Assembly: GCA_035567895.1 (NCBI GenBank)
Contig: DATMPC010000084.1
Location: 1 to 51,483, forward strand
DNA length: 51,483 bases
Direction of reading: 5' to 3'
Source of the DNA: Terriglobales bacterium
Lineage (GTDB): Bacteria > Acidobacteriota > Terriglobia > Terriglobales > Acidobacteriaceae
The notes under the pieces are model-generated. The model was not told where the DNA came from. It saw only the letters and a program-made list of their open reading frames with translations, and did not search any database. Position 1 is the stretch's first letter, and each line of letters opens with the position of its first letter. Below, piece by piece: positions 1 to 8,881 of the stretch. The position numbers and the translations under genes were made by a program.

Positions 1-271
1 GCCGGGCAGCTTCGGCATTGCGAATCCCTTTTCCATTGATCAGGACGTGGTCGGGGCCGTTTTGCCCGGTTATAAATTGCTGAGTGGTAACCCAGCTCAC
101 CAGAACCCAATTCCCGTTCAGCTCAACACGCTTTGCGGGACGCGCTGCGGCGAAGATTGCCTCCAATCTTGCCATGGGAGAACGATGCGATTGCTCAGAG
201 TGCGCGTAGAGCGTCAACGACGGCGCCATAGTCATTATCAGAATCGCGGCAAGTTGTCTGCGTGACATCAT
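1..271 (-). CDS. exported protein of unknown function, 3' end missing
   Basis: This reading frame starts at 271 (ATG, with a second ATG at 268) and is still open at the left edge, so about 90 residues are seen. It begins MMSRRQLAAILIM followed by a hydrophobic stretch ending near YAHSEQ, which looks like a Sec signal peptide. The mature part contains VELNGNWVLVSW and then polar sequence. No family is recognised. No strong ribosome binding site precedes either ATG. It could be an envelope lipoprotein-like or small secreted protein, and the missing C-terminus prevents a better call. Confidence 0.5.
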   Translation of the reverse strand, partial: MMSRRQLAAILIMTMAPSLTLYAHSEQSHRSPMARLEAIFAAARPAKRVELNGNWVLVSWVTTQQFITGQNGPDHVLINGKGIRNAEAAR

Positions 272-340
272 GATGGTTGTTGATAACAGCGTCATCACTC
301 AATGAGTGAGATGGCGATATTTCAACAGTAATCCGCAAAT

Positions 341-841
341 TTATTCACAGCCGATCCCAGATCTCCACGTCTTCTCGGCAACCGAAACGGCGTCCTCCAC
401 CGAGATCACGTAAACACCGGCATGTTTCTTAGAGTAGGCTTCTCTCCATTCTTCGTATCCATTGCGATAATCAGGCAGCGATGCGGCTGTTGCAATCCGT
501 TTTGTAACACTCACCTCAACTGCCTTGTGTGCGAACGGCATGTGGGGCACAGATTCCGGCACAGGGTTATTTTGACAGTCCTTCCATGTGAGACTGTCAA
601 CAGCAACGTGAACGATAATTCCCAACTCGGGAGATTTATCAACTCTCACGACGACGAGTCGTGAACCCTCTTCGCCAGGACGAGTTTTATATCCCCAAAT
701 ATCGCCAACACGAAACTTTGAATCAATCGCCTGTTTCAGCCGCACGTCACCTTTCGGCAAGACTCCGACCTGCGCAAGTCCTGATACAGCCAAAACCGCG
801 ATGGTGGCAAACACTAAGATGAACGATGTGAGGCGTTTCAT
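341..841 (-). CDS. exported hypothetical protein (166 aa)
   Basis: The protein begins MKRLTSFILVFATIAVLAV and has a clear Sec signal peptide with a likely cleavage after GLAQ near residue 24. The mature domain of about 140 residues opens with VLPKGDVRLKQAIDSKF and has a predicted beta-rich centre (VGDIWGYKTRPGEEGSRLVVVRVD). Two cysteines, in KDCQNN and at the C-terminal IGCE, could form a disulfide. I do not recognise a family. It is convergent with nothing and is flanked by other small exported proteins, so a periplasmic role is inferred only from the signal peptide. Confidence 0.6.
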   Translation of the reverse strand: MKRLTSFILVFATIAVLAVSGLAQVGVLPKGDVRLKQAIDSKFRVGDIWGYKTRPGEEGSRLVVVRVDKSPELGIIVHVAVDSLTWKDCQNNPVPESVPHMPFAHKAVEVSVTKRIATAASLPDYRNGYEEWREAYSKKHAGVYVISVEDAVSVAEKTWRSGIGCE

Positions 842-1002
842 GCTGTCTCAGAGTCTATCCCCGGGGCTGTGCCGTCCTCAAACGTTCTGGGATGGTTGAC
901 GGAAAATCAGGCATTTACACGTTTTGACCGCGCGGGTTGATTGTGTAATGGCGATTTCACAACAATAATTCGTCGGTGGTACGTTCTTAGGATAGGCGGA
1001 CT

Positions 1003-1836
1003 ATGGTTACGTGTCGGATTGGATCGATAGCGATGGTGTTGATTGCGGCGTCTGCATTCTCGCAGGCACAGTTTGGCAGCGTGAACGACGCCATCGCCGC
1101 GCTTGCCGATGGGACTAACAACACGAAGTGGAGCGCCGTTGAATATCTCGCCAACCATCCAGACGAATCCATTCCCCAGTTGTTCTGGATTGTCGAGAAC
1201 CAGAAACCGGGATGGGTATATGCGTCCTCGGCAATCGTGCGCTCCAAGGATGCCCGGGCGCTGCCGTTCTTCACGCGGCTGCTCGCTGACAATTTCTTCT
1301 TGAAAGAGGCTGACGGGAGCAGGAAGAAGTTCGGCCTTGGTTCGAAGAACGGCTGCCTCGTGATGCCGAACCTCCTTGGCAGCGTGCTCGCGATGCGTCT
1401 CGGAGAACTAGGCGACCCAACTGCAATTCCCACGCTTCGCGATGCCGCGTCTCAGGGCGATGCCGCGGTCGAGGCCAGTGCCTACGATGCGCTATACAGA
1501 CTCGGCGGTGTCACCCTTGACGAGCTATTCTCCCGGGCCAGTGCTGCAAAACCTAACCTGCGGCAAGTGGTCGAAGGAATCGGATGGAGCTCGCTCTATT
1601 CGGATCCGAAGTTCGCGATTGCCCTCTTTGACCGGATCGTCGCGGACTTTGCCGATGACCCATACCGAGTCGCCGGTGCTCATTTCTGGAAGATCCGGGC
1701 TTTTGAGAACGCCAAGGATTACGGCGCTGCTGTGCGCGAGGTTGATGAGGTTTTGAAGTTTGAGAACTACGAGAACCTGGTCAGGCAGGCAACCGAGGCA
1801 AGAGCCAGAATCCTTGCGGCGCGCGCCTCGCCGTGA
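1003..1836 (+). CDS. exported HEAT-like repeat protein (277 aa)
   Basis: The start at 1003 gives a signal peptide (MVTCRIGSIAMVLIAASAF, cleavage near SQAQ). The mature protein is helical. Segments such as SAVEYLANHPDESIPQLFWI, LGELGDPTAIPTLRDAASQG and AVEASAYDALYRLG have the repeat pattern of HEAT or PBS-lyase-like helical pairs, typical of protein-binding scaffolds. The C-terminal third (AGAHFWKIRAFENAKDYGAAVREVDEVL) resembles a TPR-like helical pair. Enzyme motifs are absent. It is probably a periplasmic scaffold, and its partner is unknown. Confidence 0.6.
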   Translation: MVTCRIGSIAMVLIAASAFSQAQFGSVNDAIAALADGTNNTKWSAVEYLANHPDESIPQLFWIVENQKPGWVYASSAIVRSKDARALPFFTRLLADNFFLKEADGSRKKFGLGSKNGCLVMPNLLGSVLAMRLGELGDPTAIPTLRDAASQGDAAVEASAYDALYRLGGVTLDELFSRASAAKPNLRQVVEGIGWSSLYSDPKFAIALFDRIVADFADDPYRVAGAHFWKIRAFENAKDYGAAVREVDEVLKFENYENLVRQATEARARILAARASP

Positions 1837-1983
1837 GTTAACCAGCCGATACTTGATTGCAACCGACTAAGGCCCGAAACGGGACTTGGAGGTGACCGCA
1901 ACACAGTCTCAACGAGTGATAATAGGCGTTAAAGCTCAGAACCGCACCGTGAGTGTAATGGCGATGTCTCGCCAGTTTGAAAC

Positions 1984-2424
1984 CTACTCAGTACTGTGTA
2001 CGTGCTGGATCACGAAGTTCTTCATTTCGTCCACTGCCGATTGGGATGGCCCTCGCGTGCGATTGTGTAGCTGATCTAGCAAGAGCAAGGTGACTTTCGG
2101 TTTACGATCATCGGCGATGACAGCGCAGCCCGCCGGGCAGTCAAAAGCGAGACGAATTATCAAAAGTACGTCTCTCAACGTCTGAGGTGCCGTCATCTCG
2201 TCGTAACTAAGGCTTTGCAGGAGCGCAACCGAGGTCATGTCACCAAACCTGCTGAACGCCTTCTCATCCCATCCTGAATAGCCGTGCATTGTCGTAACGC
2301 TATGCACCGATGTTTTTAACTGTTGGAAAGAACCTGCATCGGATTGGCAGTGCTGCCAGTCCTGTCCCGATGTAAACAGACTCATCGAAAGGATCGCAGG
2401 TGCAACCCAAAGCATCGTTCTCAT
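1984..2424 (-). CDS. exported hypothetical protein (146 aa)
   Basis: The protein starts MRTMLWVAPAILSMSLFTSG, a signal peptide followed by QDWQHCQSDAG. The mature part is mostly helical and has three cysteines (HCQSD, FDCPAGC). The end, SQSAVDEMKNFVIQHVHSTE, looks like a soluble helix. No known family is recognised. It lies between the HEAT-like protein and a gene-poor stretch and shows no operon partner. Confidence 0.55.
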   Translation of the reverse strand: MRTMLWVAPAILSMSLFTSGQDWQHCQSDAGSFQQLKTSVHSVTTMHGYSGWDEKAFSRFGDMTSVALLQSLSYDEMTAPQTLRDVLLIIRLAFDCPAGCAVIADDRKPKVTLLLLDQLHNRTRGPSQSAVDEMKNFVIQHVHSTE

Positions 2425-3142
2425 CGTTAACTCCTGATCGTTGACTCCTATTATGAAAACAGCGCCATGAACCTTACACCGTTATATCCGCTGTACGTGA
2501 GGAAATCGGGCGCTTACGCTCACAAGAATGTTGTGAGTGAAAATACAGTTTCGCATCATCCACGCTTGTAAAGCGTGGTCTTGCATGCGGCAAATGGTGG
2601 CTGCGCTACACGCTCCCACCATTCCGAAAGCGGAAGCGCCCCGGGTAATCGGGATGGCAGTTGTTCGACCAACTGCGGCTGGAAAATTCAGGGGTGGCTA
2701 GGAGAACAAAGGAAAATCAAACACCATGTGGTGCCGATGCTGCGGCTCGACCGGCGTCCCAAAAGCGAAATGTGACTCTTGAAAAGGCATCGGAGCGACG
2801 GACGAAAACAAGATGCACTTTTTCTAGGCGCTTCGGGCGGGTGGCGCACTCTTCGGATTAATCATTTATTAGGGAAGGGAGGGTAGACGTGTTTTCAAGG
2901 ACTTAGTCGGAGCCAAATCCCTGTTTTGGAGTGCATTCGCCGATAAACGGGTCCAAAAACGGTTCCAAGTCTGGTCGCGGGGAGCTGTTCCATAGTGGAA
3001 CGCGGACAATGCCTTGGAGGACGCAAATCGTAGCTCCTCGCTTCCACCACTATAAAAAGGTAGTTATCTCCTTAGCACACGCATTCCCCAGCGGGTTGTC
3101 GGGTATTCGGAAGTTACCCGGAGCCAAATCAGAGAGATCTTT
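2425..3142. other. gene-poor stretch of about 720 bases
   Basis: No convincing gene of normal size was found on either strand. It holds a perfect 8-bp hairpin at 2560-2578, a 6-bp inverted repeat at 2987-3001 (GTTCCA, three bases, TGGAAC), and a very short frame at 2726-2782 (18 codons) encoding a cysteine-rich peptide with a CRCCG start and a later KCDS. That frame resembles the beginning of a zinc ribbon but ends at once, so it may be a relic or chance. The rest shows no recognisable structure. Confidence 0.4.
2560..2578. repeat. perfect hairpin, 8-bp stem and 3-base loop
   Basis: CCACGCTT and AAGCGTGG are exact reverse complements separated by GTA. There is no run of T after it on either strand, so it is not a typical intrinsic terminator. 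It could be a short palindromic intergenic element or an operator. It lies 136 bases upstream of the start of the minus-strand gene that ends at 1984. Confidence 0.4.
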
Positions 3143-4177
3143 CTAGCCCACCAACAATTCTCGGCGGAGAAGACTGGCCGAACTGCCGTCGGTTGTCGCA
3201 AGCGGCGAATCAACGACCGCGAGGCTCTGATTTTTCTCCACATACCTGACGTTCGCGAGACCAAGTACGCTTCGCAGTTTGTCTGCCGGAACTTTCAGAG
3301 GTCCGGGAGAAGGGGCGGTTCCGGGGGCGGGTTGGGGAAAAGCAGTCGACATGGCGGTATGAAAAGTCGCGTTTCCTTCCACCTTCTGCATTACCTGGTG
3401 AATGTGACCATTCAAGACGGTGACAGATCCGAAACGCTTTAAGTATGAAAATGCCTGTTCACTGTCTTTTGTTCCCCAACCCCATTCGGGATAAATAGCC
3501 CAGAGCGGAATGTGCGCGAATAGAACCACAGGGGTGCTCGCCGAAACAGCTCGCAGGTCATCTTGAAGCCATGCGAGCTGTTCGTCGCCTAACTGCCCCA
3601 TCCCTTCGAGCTGCATAACATTCACGAGCCCGATGAAATGCACGCCTTTGTGGTCCATGCTGTACCAGCCACGTCCCTTCGTATCTCTTCCATATCGGTC
3701 CATGTACTGTTTGCCATCATCGACTGAGGTGTCATGTTCGCCGGGCACAAAGAAGATGTGTTTTGGACGCGCACTCTTAAGGATTTGATCCATAGTGTCA
3801 AACTCAGCGGGCTTCGATTGGTGGCTGAGGTCGCCAGTGTGAATGATGAACTCCGGCTGCTCGTCGAGGCTGTTGATTTTGTCCACCGCTGCTTGCAAGG
3901 TCGCGGCCACATCTGTATTTGCAGGCTTATTGAAGCCCATGTGGCTGTCGCTTATCTGAACAAAATGCAAACCATTAGGGGACTTCTTATCAGTTTTCTT
4001 GTCGTGCTTGGGCGCCGCGAAAAGACGGGATTCAGGAATTCCGCCGGCTGCGATCGTCCAAACAACTCCAGTCCCCGCCCATGCCATGCACTTAAGAAAT
4101 CCTCGGCGGTCAACGCCGTCTTTGTGATCATTATCGTGAAGAATGTCTTGATCATCAGTCCTACGTTTTGAAGACAT
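3143..4177 (-). CDS. Tat-exported calcineurin-type metallophosphoesterase
   Basis: This is a metal-dependent phosphoesterase of the calcineurin-like fold. Ligand motifs occur in order: SDSH (D-x-H), GDLSH, a GEHD variant of GNHD, HIPL, and NGHIHQ. The start is set at 4177, where AGGGAGAG precedes ATG at good spacing; the longer frame back to 4222 adds 15 residues without a clear site. Residues DRRGFLK followed by a hydrophobic stretch form a Tat signal, implying export of the folded, metal-loaded enzyme to the periplasm. The substrate is not evident. The sigma/anti-sigma pair begins about 100 bases away and is divergent, so co-regulation is possible but unproven. Confidence 0.85.
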   Translation of the reverse strand: MSSKRRTDDQDILHDNDHKDGVDRRGFLKCMAWAGTGVVWTIAAGGIPESRLFAAPKHDKKTDKKSPNGLHFVQISDSHMGFNKPANTDVAATLQAAVDKINSLDEQPEFIIHTGDLSHQSKPAEFDTMDQILKSARPKHIFFVPGEHDTSVDDGKQYMDRYGRDTKGRGWYSMDHKGVHFIGLVNVMQLEGMGQLGDEQLAWLQDDLRAVSASTPVVLFAHIPLWAIYPEWGWGTKDSEQAFSYLKRFGSVTVLNGHIHQVMQKVEGNATFHTAMSTAFPQPAPGTAPSPGPLKVPADKLRSVLGLANVRYVEKNQSLAVVDSPLATTDGSSASLLRRELLVG

Positions 4178-4280
4178 GAGTTCGCTCTCCCTCTGGATGG
4201 CTTGCATGGAAGTGAACCTCATTGAGCCGCTGTTTATTCCGTATGTGCCCGGTGAAGTGGGATGAGAATTCTGTCGGACT

Positions 4281-4871
4281 GTGGAATTAATGAAGACCCC
4301 GAGAGTCTGGATACCTAGAATGGGAAGCTCGGCGGATACTGGCGAGAAGGTGGCGCGGTTTGAAGCAGTAGTTTTGCCTCACTTCGATGCTGCATACAAC
4401 CTTGCGCGCTGGATGACTCGAAACACTAGCGATGCTGAAGACGTGACGCAAGAGGCGATGTTACGTGCGTTCCGCTTCTTCGACACGTTCCGCGGAGAGA
4501 ATGGGCGCGTTTGGCTGTTAACGATTGTTCGCAATACGTGCCTGACCTGGATCCGGCGGCACCTACCACAGCAAAATTCAGCTGAGTTCGACGAACGTTT
4601 GCATACCGACTTGCAGGCGTCTCTTACGCCCGAGTCGGAGTATCTGCGACAGGCCACTGGGGAGCAGGTGCGACGTGCGATTGAACATCTGCCGCCGGAG
4701 TATAGGGAAGCAATACTGATGCGCGAGCTGGAACAACTGTCATATAAGGAGATTGCCACTGTCACTCAGTCGCCTCTTGGGACGGTGATGTCCCGCATTT
4801 CTCGAGCCCGAAGCATGCTGAGGCAGTTGATTGATGCCCAAAGACGGGCGGAGGTGAAGCAGAATGATTAA
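4281..4871 (+). CDS. ECF-family RNA polymerase sigma factor
   Basis: The 196-residue protein has the two ECF domains. Region 2 lies at about residues 25-95 (AYNLARWMTRNTSDAEDVTQEAM, then FRGENGRVWLLTIVRN) and region 4 at about 130-185 (LPPEYREAILMRELEQLSYKEIA, then GTVMSRISRARSML). The start shown is GTG at 4281; ATG codons at 4290 and 4320 are alternatives and none has an obvious ribosome binding site. Its stop overlaps the start of the next gene by 8 bases, so sigma and anti-sigma are translationally coupled. It should direct transcription of an envelope-related regulon when released from the anti-sigma factor. Confidence 0.9.
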   Translation: MELMKTPRVWIPRMGSSADTGEKVARFEAVVLPHFDAAYNLARWMTRNTSDAEDVTQEAMLRAFRFFDTFRGENGRVWLLTIVRNTCLTWIRRHLPQQNSAEFDERLHTDLQASLTPESEYLRQATGEQVRRAIEHLPPEYREAILMRELEQLSYKEIATVTQSPLGTVMSRISRARSMLRQLIDAQRRAEVKQND

Positions 4872-5616
4872 TCACGCCCAACATAATCTCCTCCATGCCT
4901 ATCTGGACGACGAACTCGACCTGGTTCGCAGCATGGAACTCGAAGACCACCTGGTCGAGTGCGGCGACTGCGCGCACGAAGTTGCCAGCTATCGAGCGCT
5001 GCGAGAAGGCGTTATAAGTGGGGATCTGCGCTATCAACCACCGACAGATTTTCGTGCGCGTTTGTTGAAGGAAATAAGAGAGCAGGAAAAGCCTGAGGCT
5101 AAGCTTGTATTTGTCCAGCGCCGGCTCCCGTGGTGGAGTTGGGCGACTGTTGCTACTTGTCTGCTGGCCTTTGCTGCAGCGTTCATGCTTGATCTTAGTC
5201 AGCGACATGAGCGTAATCTGATGAGCGAAATTGTCTCCGACCATGTGCGGTCGTTAATGGCAACGCACCTGACTGACGTGCTGACTTCGGACCAGCACAC
5301 GGTAAAACCATGGTTCACAGGTAAGCTCGACTTTTCGCCCGAAGTCCGCGACTTCTCCGCTGACGGTTTCGATCTGGTCGGTGGTCGATTGGAATACGTT
5401 GACGGCCACGATGCTGCTGCAATCGTTTATCAGAGACGCAAGCACGTGATCAATGTGTTTATGTGGCCTTCGTCAGGAGCTGACCAAGAGCCACGCATGA
5501 TCGCTCAACAGGGCTTCGATCTGGTGGAGTGGAAGCGAGCTGGCATGTACTATTGCGCGGTTTCAGATTTGAACCAGCAAGAACTGTCTGAGTTTTCTTT
5601 GATGCTGCGCAGGTAG
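4864..5616 (+). CDS. zinc-finger anti-sigma factor, single-pass membrane protein
   Basis: The N-terminal domain carries the zf-HC2 signature H-x3-C-x2-C (H29, C33, C36 in DHLVECGDC), the zinc-binding site of ZAS anti-sigma factors. One transmembrane segment lies at about residues 88-108 (WSWATVATCLLAFAAAFML), followed by a periplasmic domain of about 140 residues with KPWFTGKLDFSPEVRDFS and GFDLVGGRLEYVDGHDAAAIVY. This outer domain is found in many such anti-sigma proteins and probably senses an envelope signal. Its ATG overlaps the sigma factor stop, as expected of a sigma/anti-sigma pair. Confidence 0.88.
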   Translation: MINHAQHNLLHAYLDDELDLVRSMELEDHLVECGDCAHEVASYRALREGVISGDLRYQPPTDFRARLLKEIREQEKPEAKLVFVQRRLPWWSWATVATCLLAFAAAFMLDLSQRHERNLMSEIVSDHVRSLMATHLTDVLTSDQHTVKPWFTGKLDFSPEVRDFSADGFDLVGGRLEYVDGHDAAAIVYQRRKHVINVFMWPSSGADQEPRMIAQQGFDLVEWKRAGMYYCAVSDLNQQELSEFSLMLRR

Positions 5617-5701
5617 CTGGCATCAAACATCGGGTGTTCTTCAGCGGTAATAGCCTAATGTCTGGAGCGGCTGGCGCAGTCCTCGCGATCTGACAAACTA
5701 T

Positions 5702-6079
5702 ATGACAACCTCTCTCCTGTTCGACTTGGACCACGTGCAAATCGCTGCTCCCAGGGGCTGTGAGGCTGCTGCACGAGAGTTTTTTGGACGGCTTCTCGGC
5801 ATGACGGAAATCGAAAAGCCTGAGGGTCTGCGTTCACGCGGTGGGTGCTGGTTCAAATTGGGATCGCGACAATTACATATTGGCGTCGAGGAAGATTTTC
5901 ATCCTGCACGAAAAGCGCATCCAGCGTTTGCAGTGCGCAAGATCGATTTGCTCTTCGTGTTGCTTACCGGTGCGGGAATTGAATGCGTGTGGGAGCGCGG
6001 AATCGTTGGAGTGCAACGGTTTTATGCTAACGATCCATGGGGCAATCGCTTGGAGTTCATAGGATCGACTGGCACGTAG
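5702..6079 (+). CDS. VOC-family (glyoxalase-fold) protein
   Basis: The 125-residue protein has the pattern of a single vicinal-oxygen-chelate module: FDLDHVQIAAP with a first-strand His, GCWFKLGSRQLHIGVE with a second ligand-type His and Glu, and FYANDPWGNRLEFIG, the usual last strand with a Glu. Such proteins bind a divalent metal and act as lyases, isomerases or dioxygenases, or give resistance to small molecules. It lies 85 bases after the anti-sigma gene on the same strand and may be co-transcribed. The substrate cannot be told. Confidence 0.8.
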   Translation: MTTSLLFDLDHVQIAAPRGCEAAAREFFGRLLGMTEIEKPEGLRSRGGCWFKLGSRQLHIGVEEDFHPARKAHPAFAVRKIDLLFVLLTGAGIECVWERGIVGVQRFYANDPWGNRLEFIGSTGT

Positions 6080-6236
6080 TACTTTTCGACCACAATCAGA
6101 TGAGCGGCTCTGTACCACAGTGAAGTGCGCTACTCTCTGCGCGAATCGCAACGATAACGATTTGATCCGTCTCGAAGCCGACGTTGCGCCGGAGGGACGG
6201 CCAGCGCCGCTCGTTTCGGAATTCCACGCTCGCTGA

Positions 6237-8705
6237 CTATTCATGCCGCAGAGCCGCAATTGGATCTACACGGCTTGCTTGCACAGCGGGAATGCATGCG
6301 GCTGCTATCGCGAGAGCTAGCATTATAGCGGGCACAGCCGCAAACGTTAATGGGTCTGCTGGGGTTACACCGAACAACTGAGCGCGAAGCAAACGAGTTA
6401 GCGCGAACGCCGCTGGGGCGCCGACAGCAACTCCCGCAAGCACCATTCGCAATGCCTGGTTGAGGATTAAAGAGAGAATATCTTGGCGGCTGGCCCCGAG
6501 TGCGCCACGAATACCGATCTCGTGCGTTCTTTGCCCGACGTTGTACGATATCACGGCATAAATTCCTAGCGTAGCCAGCAACAGAGCGATTCCGGCGAAT
6601 ATACCGAGCAACAACAGATTGAAATTCTGACGAGCGGTTGAATCAAAGCTCACTTGATCCATAGTGCGCACCTTCGTTGTTGCCATGTTCCCAACTCGCA
6701 GCAATCTCTCGTTGATGGCGTTGCTCACGCTCATGGGAGCCACTCCTGGGCGCGTGCGCACCAGGATGGCGCTGTGCTCCAGATTGTCAACCAACGCTAA
6801 AGCGCGATCGGGAATTTGTGACAGCATTTGGTACATCACTGGCGCACCGCCGACTTGAAGGCGCTCACGCACATTTCCAACTACCCCGACGATCACAACC
6901 GGTCCCTGATCGAATCCTGGCCCCAAATGGTCGCCGATAAGAATCGTTTGCCCAACTGGGTTCGAGTTCGGCCAGTATTTACGGGCCATGGCTTCACTGA
7001 TGATTACCGTCCGGGTCGCCTCCTGTTCGCGAAACAGACGCCCGGAGCGTAGTGGGATATGGAGCACACTAAAGTAGTGCGCAGAGATGAAGCGCCATTG
7101 GACGTCCCCGGTGAACTTGAATCCTTCGAGTGGGGCATGCCCTGGAAGGTCAAATACCATGTCCATTCCTCCACGAAGCGGAAGTGCGCTTGCGAGCGCT
7201 GCCGATTCCACTCCGGGGATTCGCTCCACCGAATTGACGAGTTTGCTACTGAGCAGGTCAGCATCGCTCGATTTCAAACTTGTGTCGAGCGAGATTTCCA
7301 TTGTCAGAAGTTGGCGCGGATCAAATCCGAGATCCACCTTATGCATGGCAGCAAAGCTTCGAATTAGCAGAATAGCGCCGCATAGAAGGACCACTGCGAT
7401 GGTGACCTCCGCCGCTACCAGCAGACTGCGGGTGCGATTTTGCTTGACACTAGCGCCGGCCTGACTGCTGGATTCCTTGAGCGATGAAACCAAATCGGGA
7501 CGCGAGACCTGCAGGGCAGGAAAGAGGCCGAAGAGCAGTCCGGTGACGATGGCAATCGCGAAGGTGAACGTGGTCACAGTTGGATCGAGCGCCGCGATTG
7601 AACTGAGCTCCTGCAGTCGTGGCAGATCAGGAGGTGTTAGGGCCAGCAGCGCGCGTACTGCCACCGATCCAATCGCTAGGCCAAACACGCCTCCGGCGAG
7701 CGCCAATAATAAACTTTCGCTGAGCAGTTGTCGGATAATTCGCGAGCGGCTTGCCCCGATGGCCGAGCGAATTGCGATCTCCCGCTGACGGCCGAGAGAT
7801 CGCGTCAGCAGCAGGTTGGCAACATTGGCGCATGCGATCAGCAACACTAGCCCCACGGCGCCGAGCAGGATCAGTAACGCCGGCCGAACATCATCAGTCA
7901 TCTGCCACTGGAGATAACTAACCTGGAGCTGTTCATCATGGCCCAACTGCTGCGGATGAGTTTGGACGTAGCGTTGGCCAAGCACGCGCATCATGGAATT
8001 GGCGTGAGCGAGCGTCACGCCTGCGGGCAGCCGCGCGGCGACCACGAGAACATGAGCCTCGTTGGTGCTGTTCGCATCCGCCTGCAGGGGCACCCAGAGA
8101 TCGGCGCTTGGCTCTGGTTTGAACATCGGAGGACAGACGCCAATTACTGTGTATGACGAACTACCTAGCGTGATCGCCTTGCCCAGGACCGCAGCATCAC
8201 CTCCAAACCGTCGCTGCCAAAGCCCGTAGCTGATCACAACCACGTGAGCGCCGCCGGGGCGATCGTCGTCGGGCGTAAACGTTCTTCCTATAATGGGAGT
8301 CGCGCCAAAGAAATGAAAGTAATTCTTCGAAGCCTTCATCACGTCCACCAACTCAGGCCGCTCGCCGCCAATCAGGTTCACCGTGGCGCCGGGCAGGTAA
8401 GCCGTAAGGTCCTCGAAGCCGGGATTATTCCGTTTCCAAAAGCCGACCATTGGTTCCGAAGCGTTGATCGTCGAACGCCCAATGCGAACCATCCGTTCCG
8501 AATCGGGATATGGCAACGGATGGAGAAGAACGGTGTTGACTACGGTAAAGATCGCCGTGTTGACGCCAATGCCGAGAGCCAGCGCGCTGATGACAGCCAG
8601 ACTGAATCCCGGCGATTTGGTCAGGCTGCGAATTGCACAGCGGAGATCAGAAGCAAGATTCTCTAACGAGATCGACGCCAGGACGGAACCGTGTGTGGAG
8701 TCCAT
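6237..8705 (-). CDS. ADOP-type MacB/FtsX permease without ATPase
   Basis: This inner-membrane protein of about 822 residues has the duplicated FtsX layout. An N-terminal segment (SLTKSPGFSLAVISALALGI) leads into a MacB periplasmic core domain, a first FtsX domain (ILLGAVGLVLLIACANVANL), a second periplasmic core, and a C-terminal FtsX domain ending VQASRVDPIAALRHE. No ATP-binding cassette is fused or adjacent. This is the 'acidobacterial duplicated orphan permease' type, common in Acidobacteriota. I chose ATG 8705 because the 48 residues in front of it (frame open to 8849) are basic and low in family resemblance. Its role may be export or envelope remodelling, with an ATPase encoded elsewhere. 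Confidence 0.88.
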   Translation of the reverse strand: MDSTHGSVLASISLENLASDLRCAIRSLTKSPGFSLAVISALALGIGVNTAIFTVVNTVLLHPLPYPDSERMVRIGRSTINASEPMVGFWKRNNPGFEDLTAYLPGATVNLIGGERPELVDVMKASKNYFHFFGATPIIGRTFTPDDDRPGGAHVVVISYGLWQRRFGGDAAVLGKAITLGSSSYTVIGVCPPMFKPEPSADLWVPLQADANSTNEAHVLVVAARLPAGVTLAHANSMMRVLGQRYVQTHPQQLGHDEQLQVSYLQWQMTDDVRPALLILLGAVGLVLLIACANVANLLLTRSLGRQREIAIRSAIGASRSRIIRQLLSESLLLALAGGVFGLAIGSVAVRALLALTPPDLPRLQELSSIAALDPTVTTFTFAIAIVTGLLFGLFPALQVSRPDLVSSLKESSSQAGASVKQNRTRSLLVAAEVTIAVVLLCGAILLIRSFAAMHKVDLGFDPRQLLTMEISLDTSLKSSDADLLSSKLVNSVERIPGVESAALASALPLRGGMDMVFDLPGHAPLEGFKFTGDVQWRFISAHYFSVLHIPLRSGRLFREQEATRTVIISEAMARKYWPNSNPVGQTILIGDHLGPGFDQGPVVIVGVVGNVRERLQVGGAPVMYQMLSQIPDRALALVDNLEHSAILVRTRPGVAPMSVSNAINERLLRVGNMATTKVRTMDQVSFDSTARQNFNLLLLGIFAGIALLLATLGIYAVISYNVGQRTHEIGIRGALGASRQDILSLILNQALRMVLAGVAVGAPAAFALTRLLRAQLFGVTPADPLTFAAVPAIMLALAIAAACIPAVQASRVDPIAALRHE

Positions 8706-8881
8706 AAATGAGGAGTCTCTCAAACTAATGGAGGTAATGCGAGTTCGACGGTCAGGTGAGCGCCGCGACGTTAGCGGAACAACTGCTTCTCGCCGCCCTA
8801 TTGTTATTGAGTACGGCTGCGGCGATGGGTGCGCGCAGATAGCCACCAACTCGGCGAAGCGACCAGGGCTGACGTGCGAAT

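Noticed and set aside
2987-3001. Inverted repeat GTTCCA-TAG-TGGAAC as an operator
   Set aside because: A 6-bp arm in 700 bases of spacer is expected by chance now and then, and no nearby regulator or second copy supports it.
4214-4243. Possible ECF promoter (GAAC then TTCCGT) before the sigma gene
   Set aside because: The spacing and -10 element do not fit well, and the -35 core is short, so it cannot be told from chance.
8706-8849. 48-residue N-terminal extension of the ADOP permease
   Set aside because: The segment is basic and unlike the family start. ATG 8705 gives the usual length, although no strong ribosome binding site confirms it.
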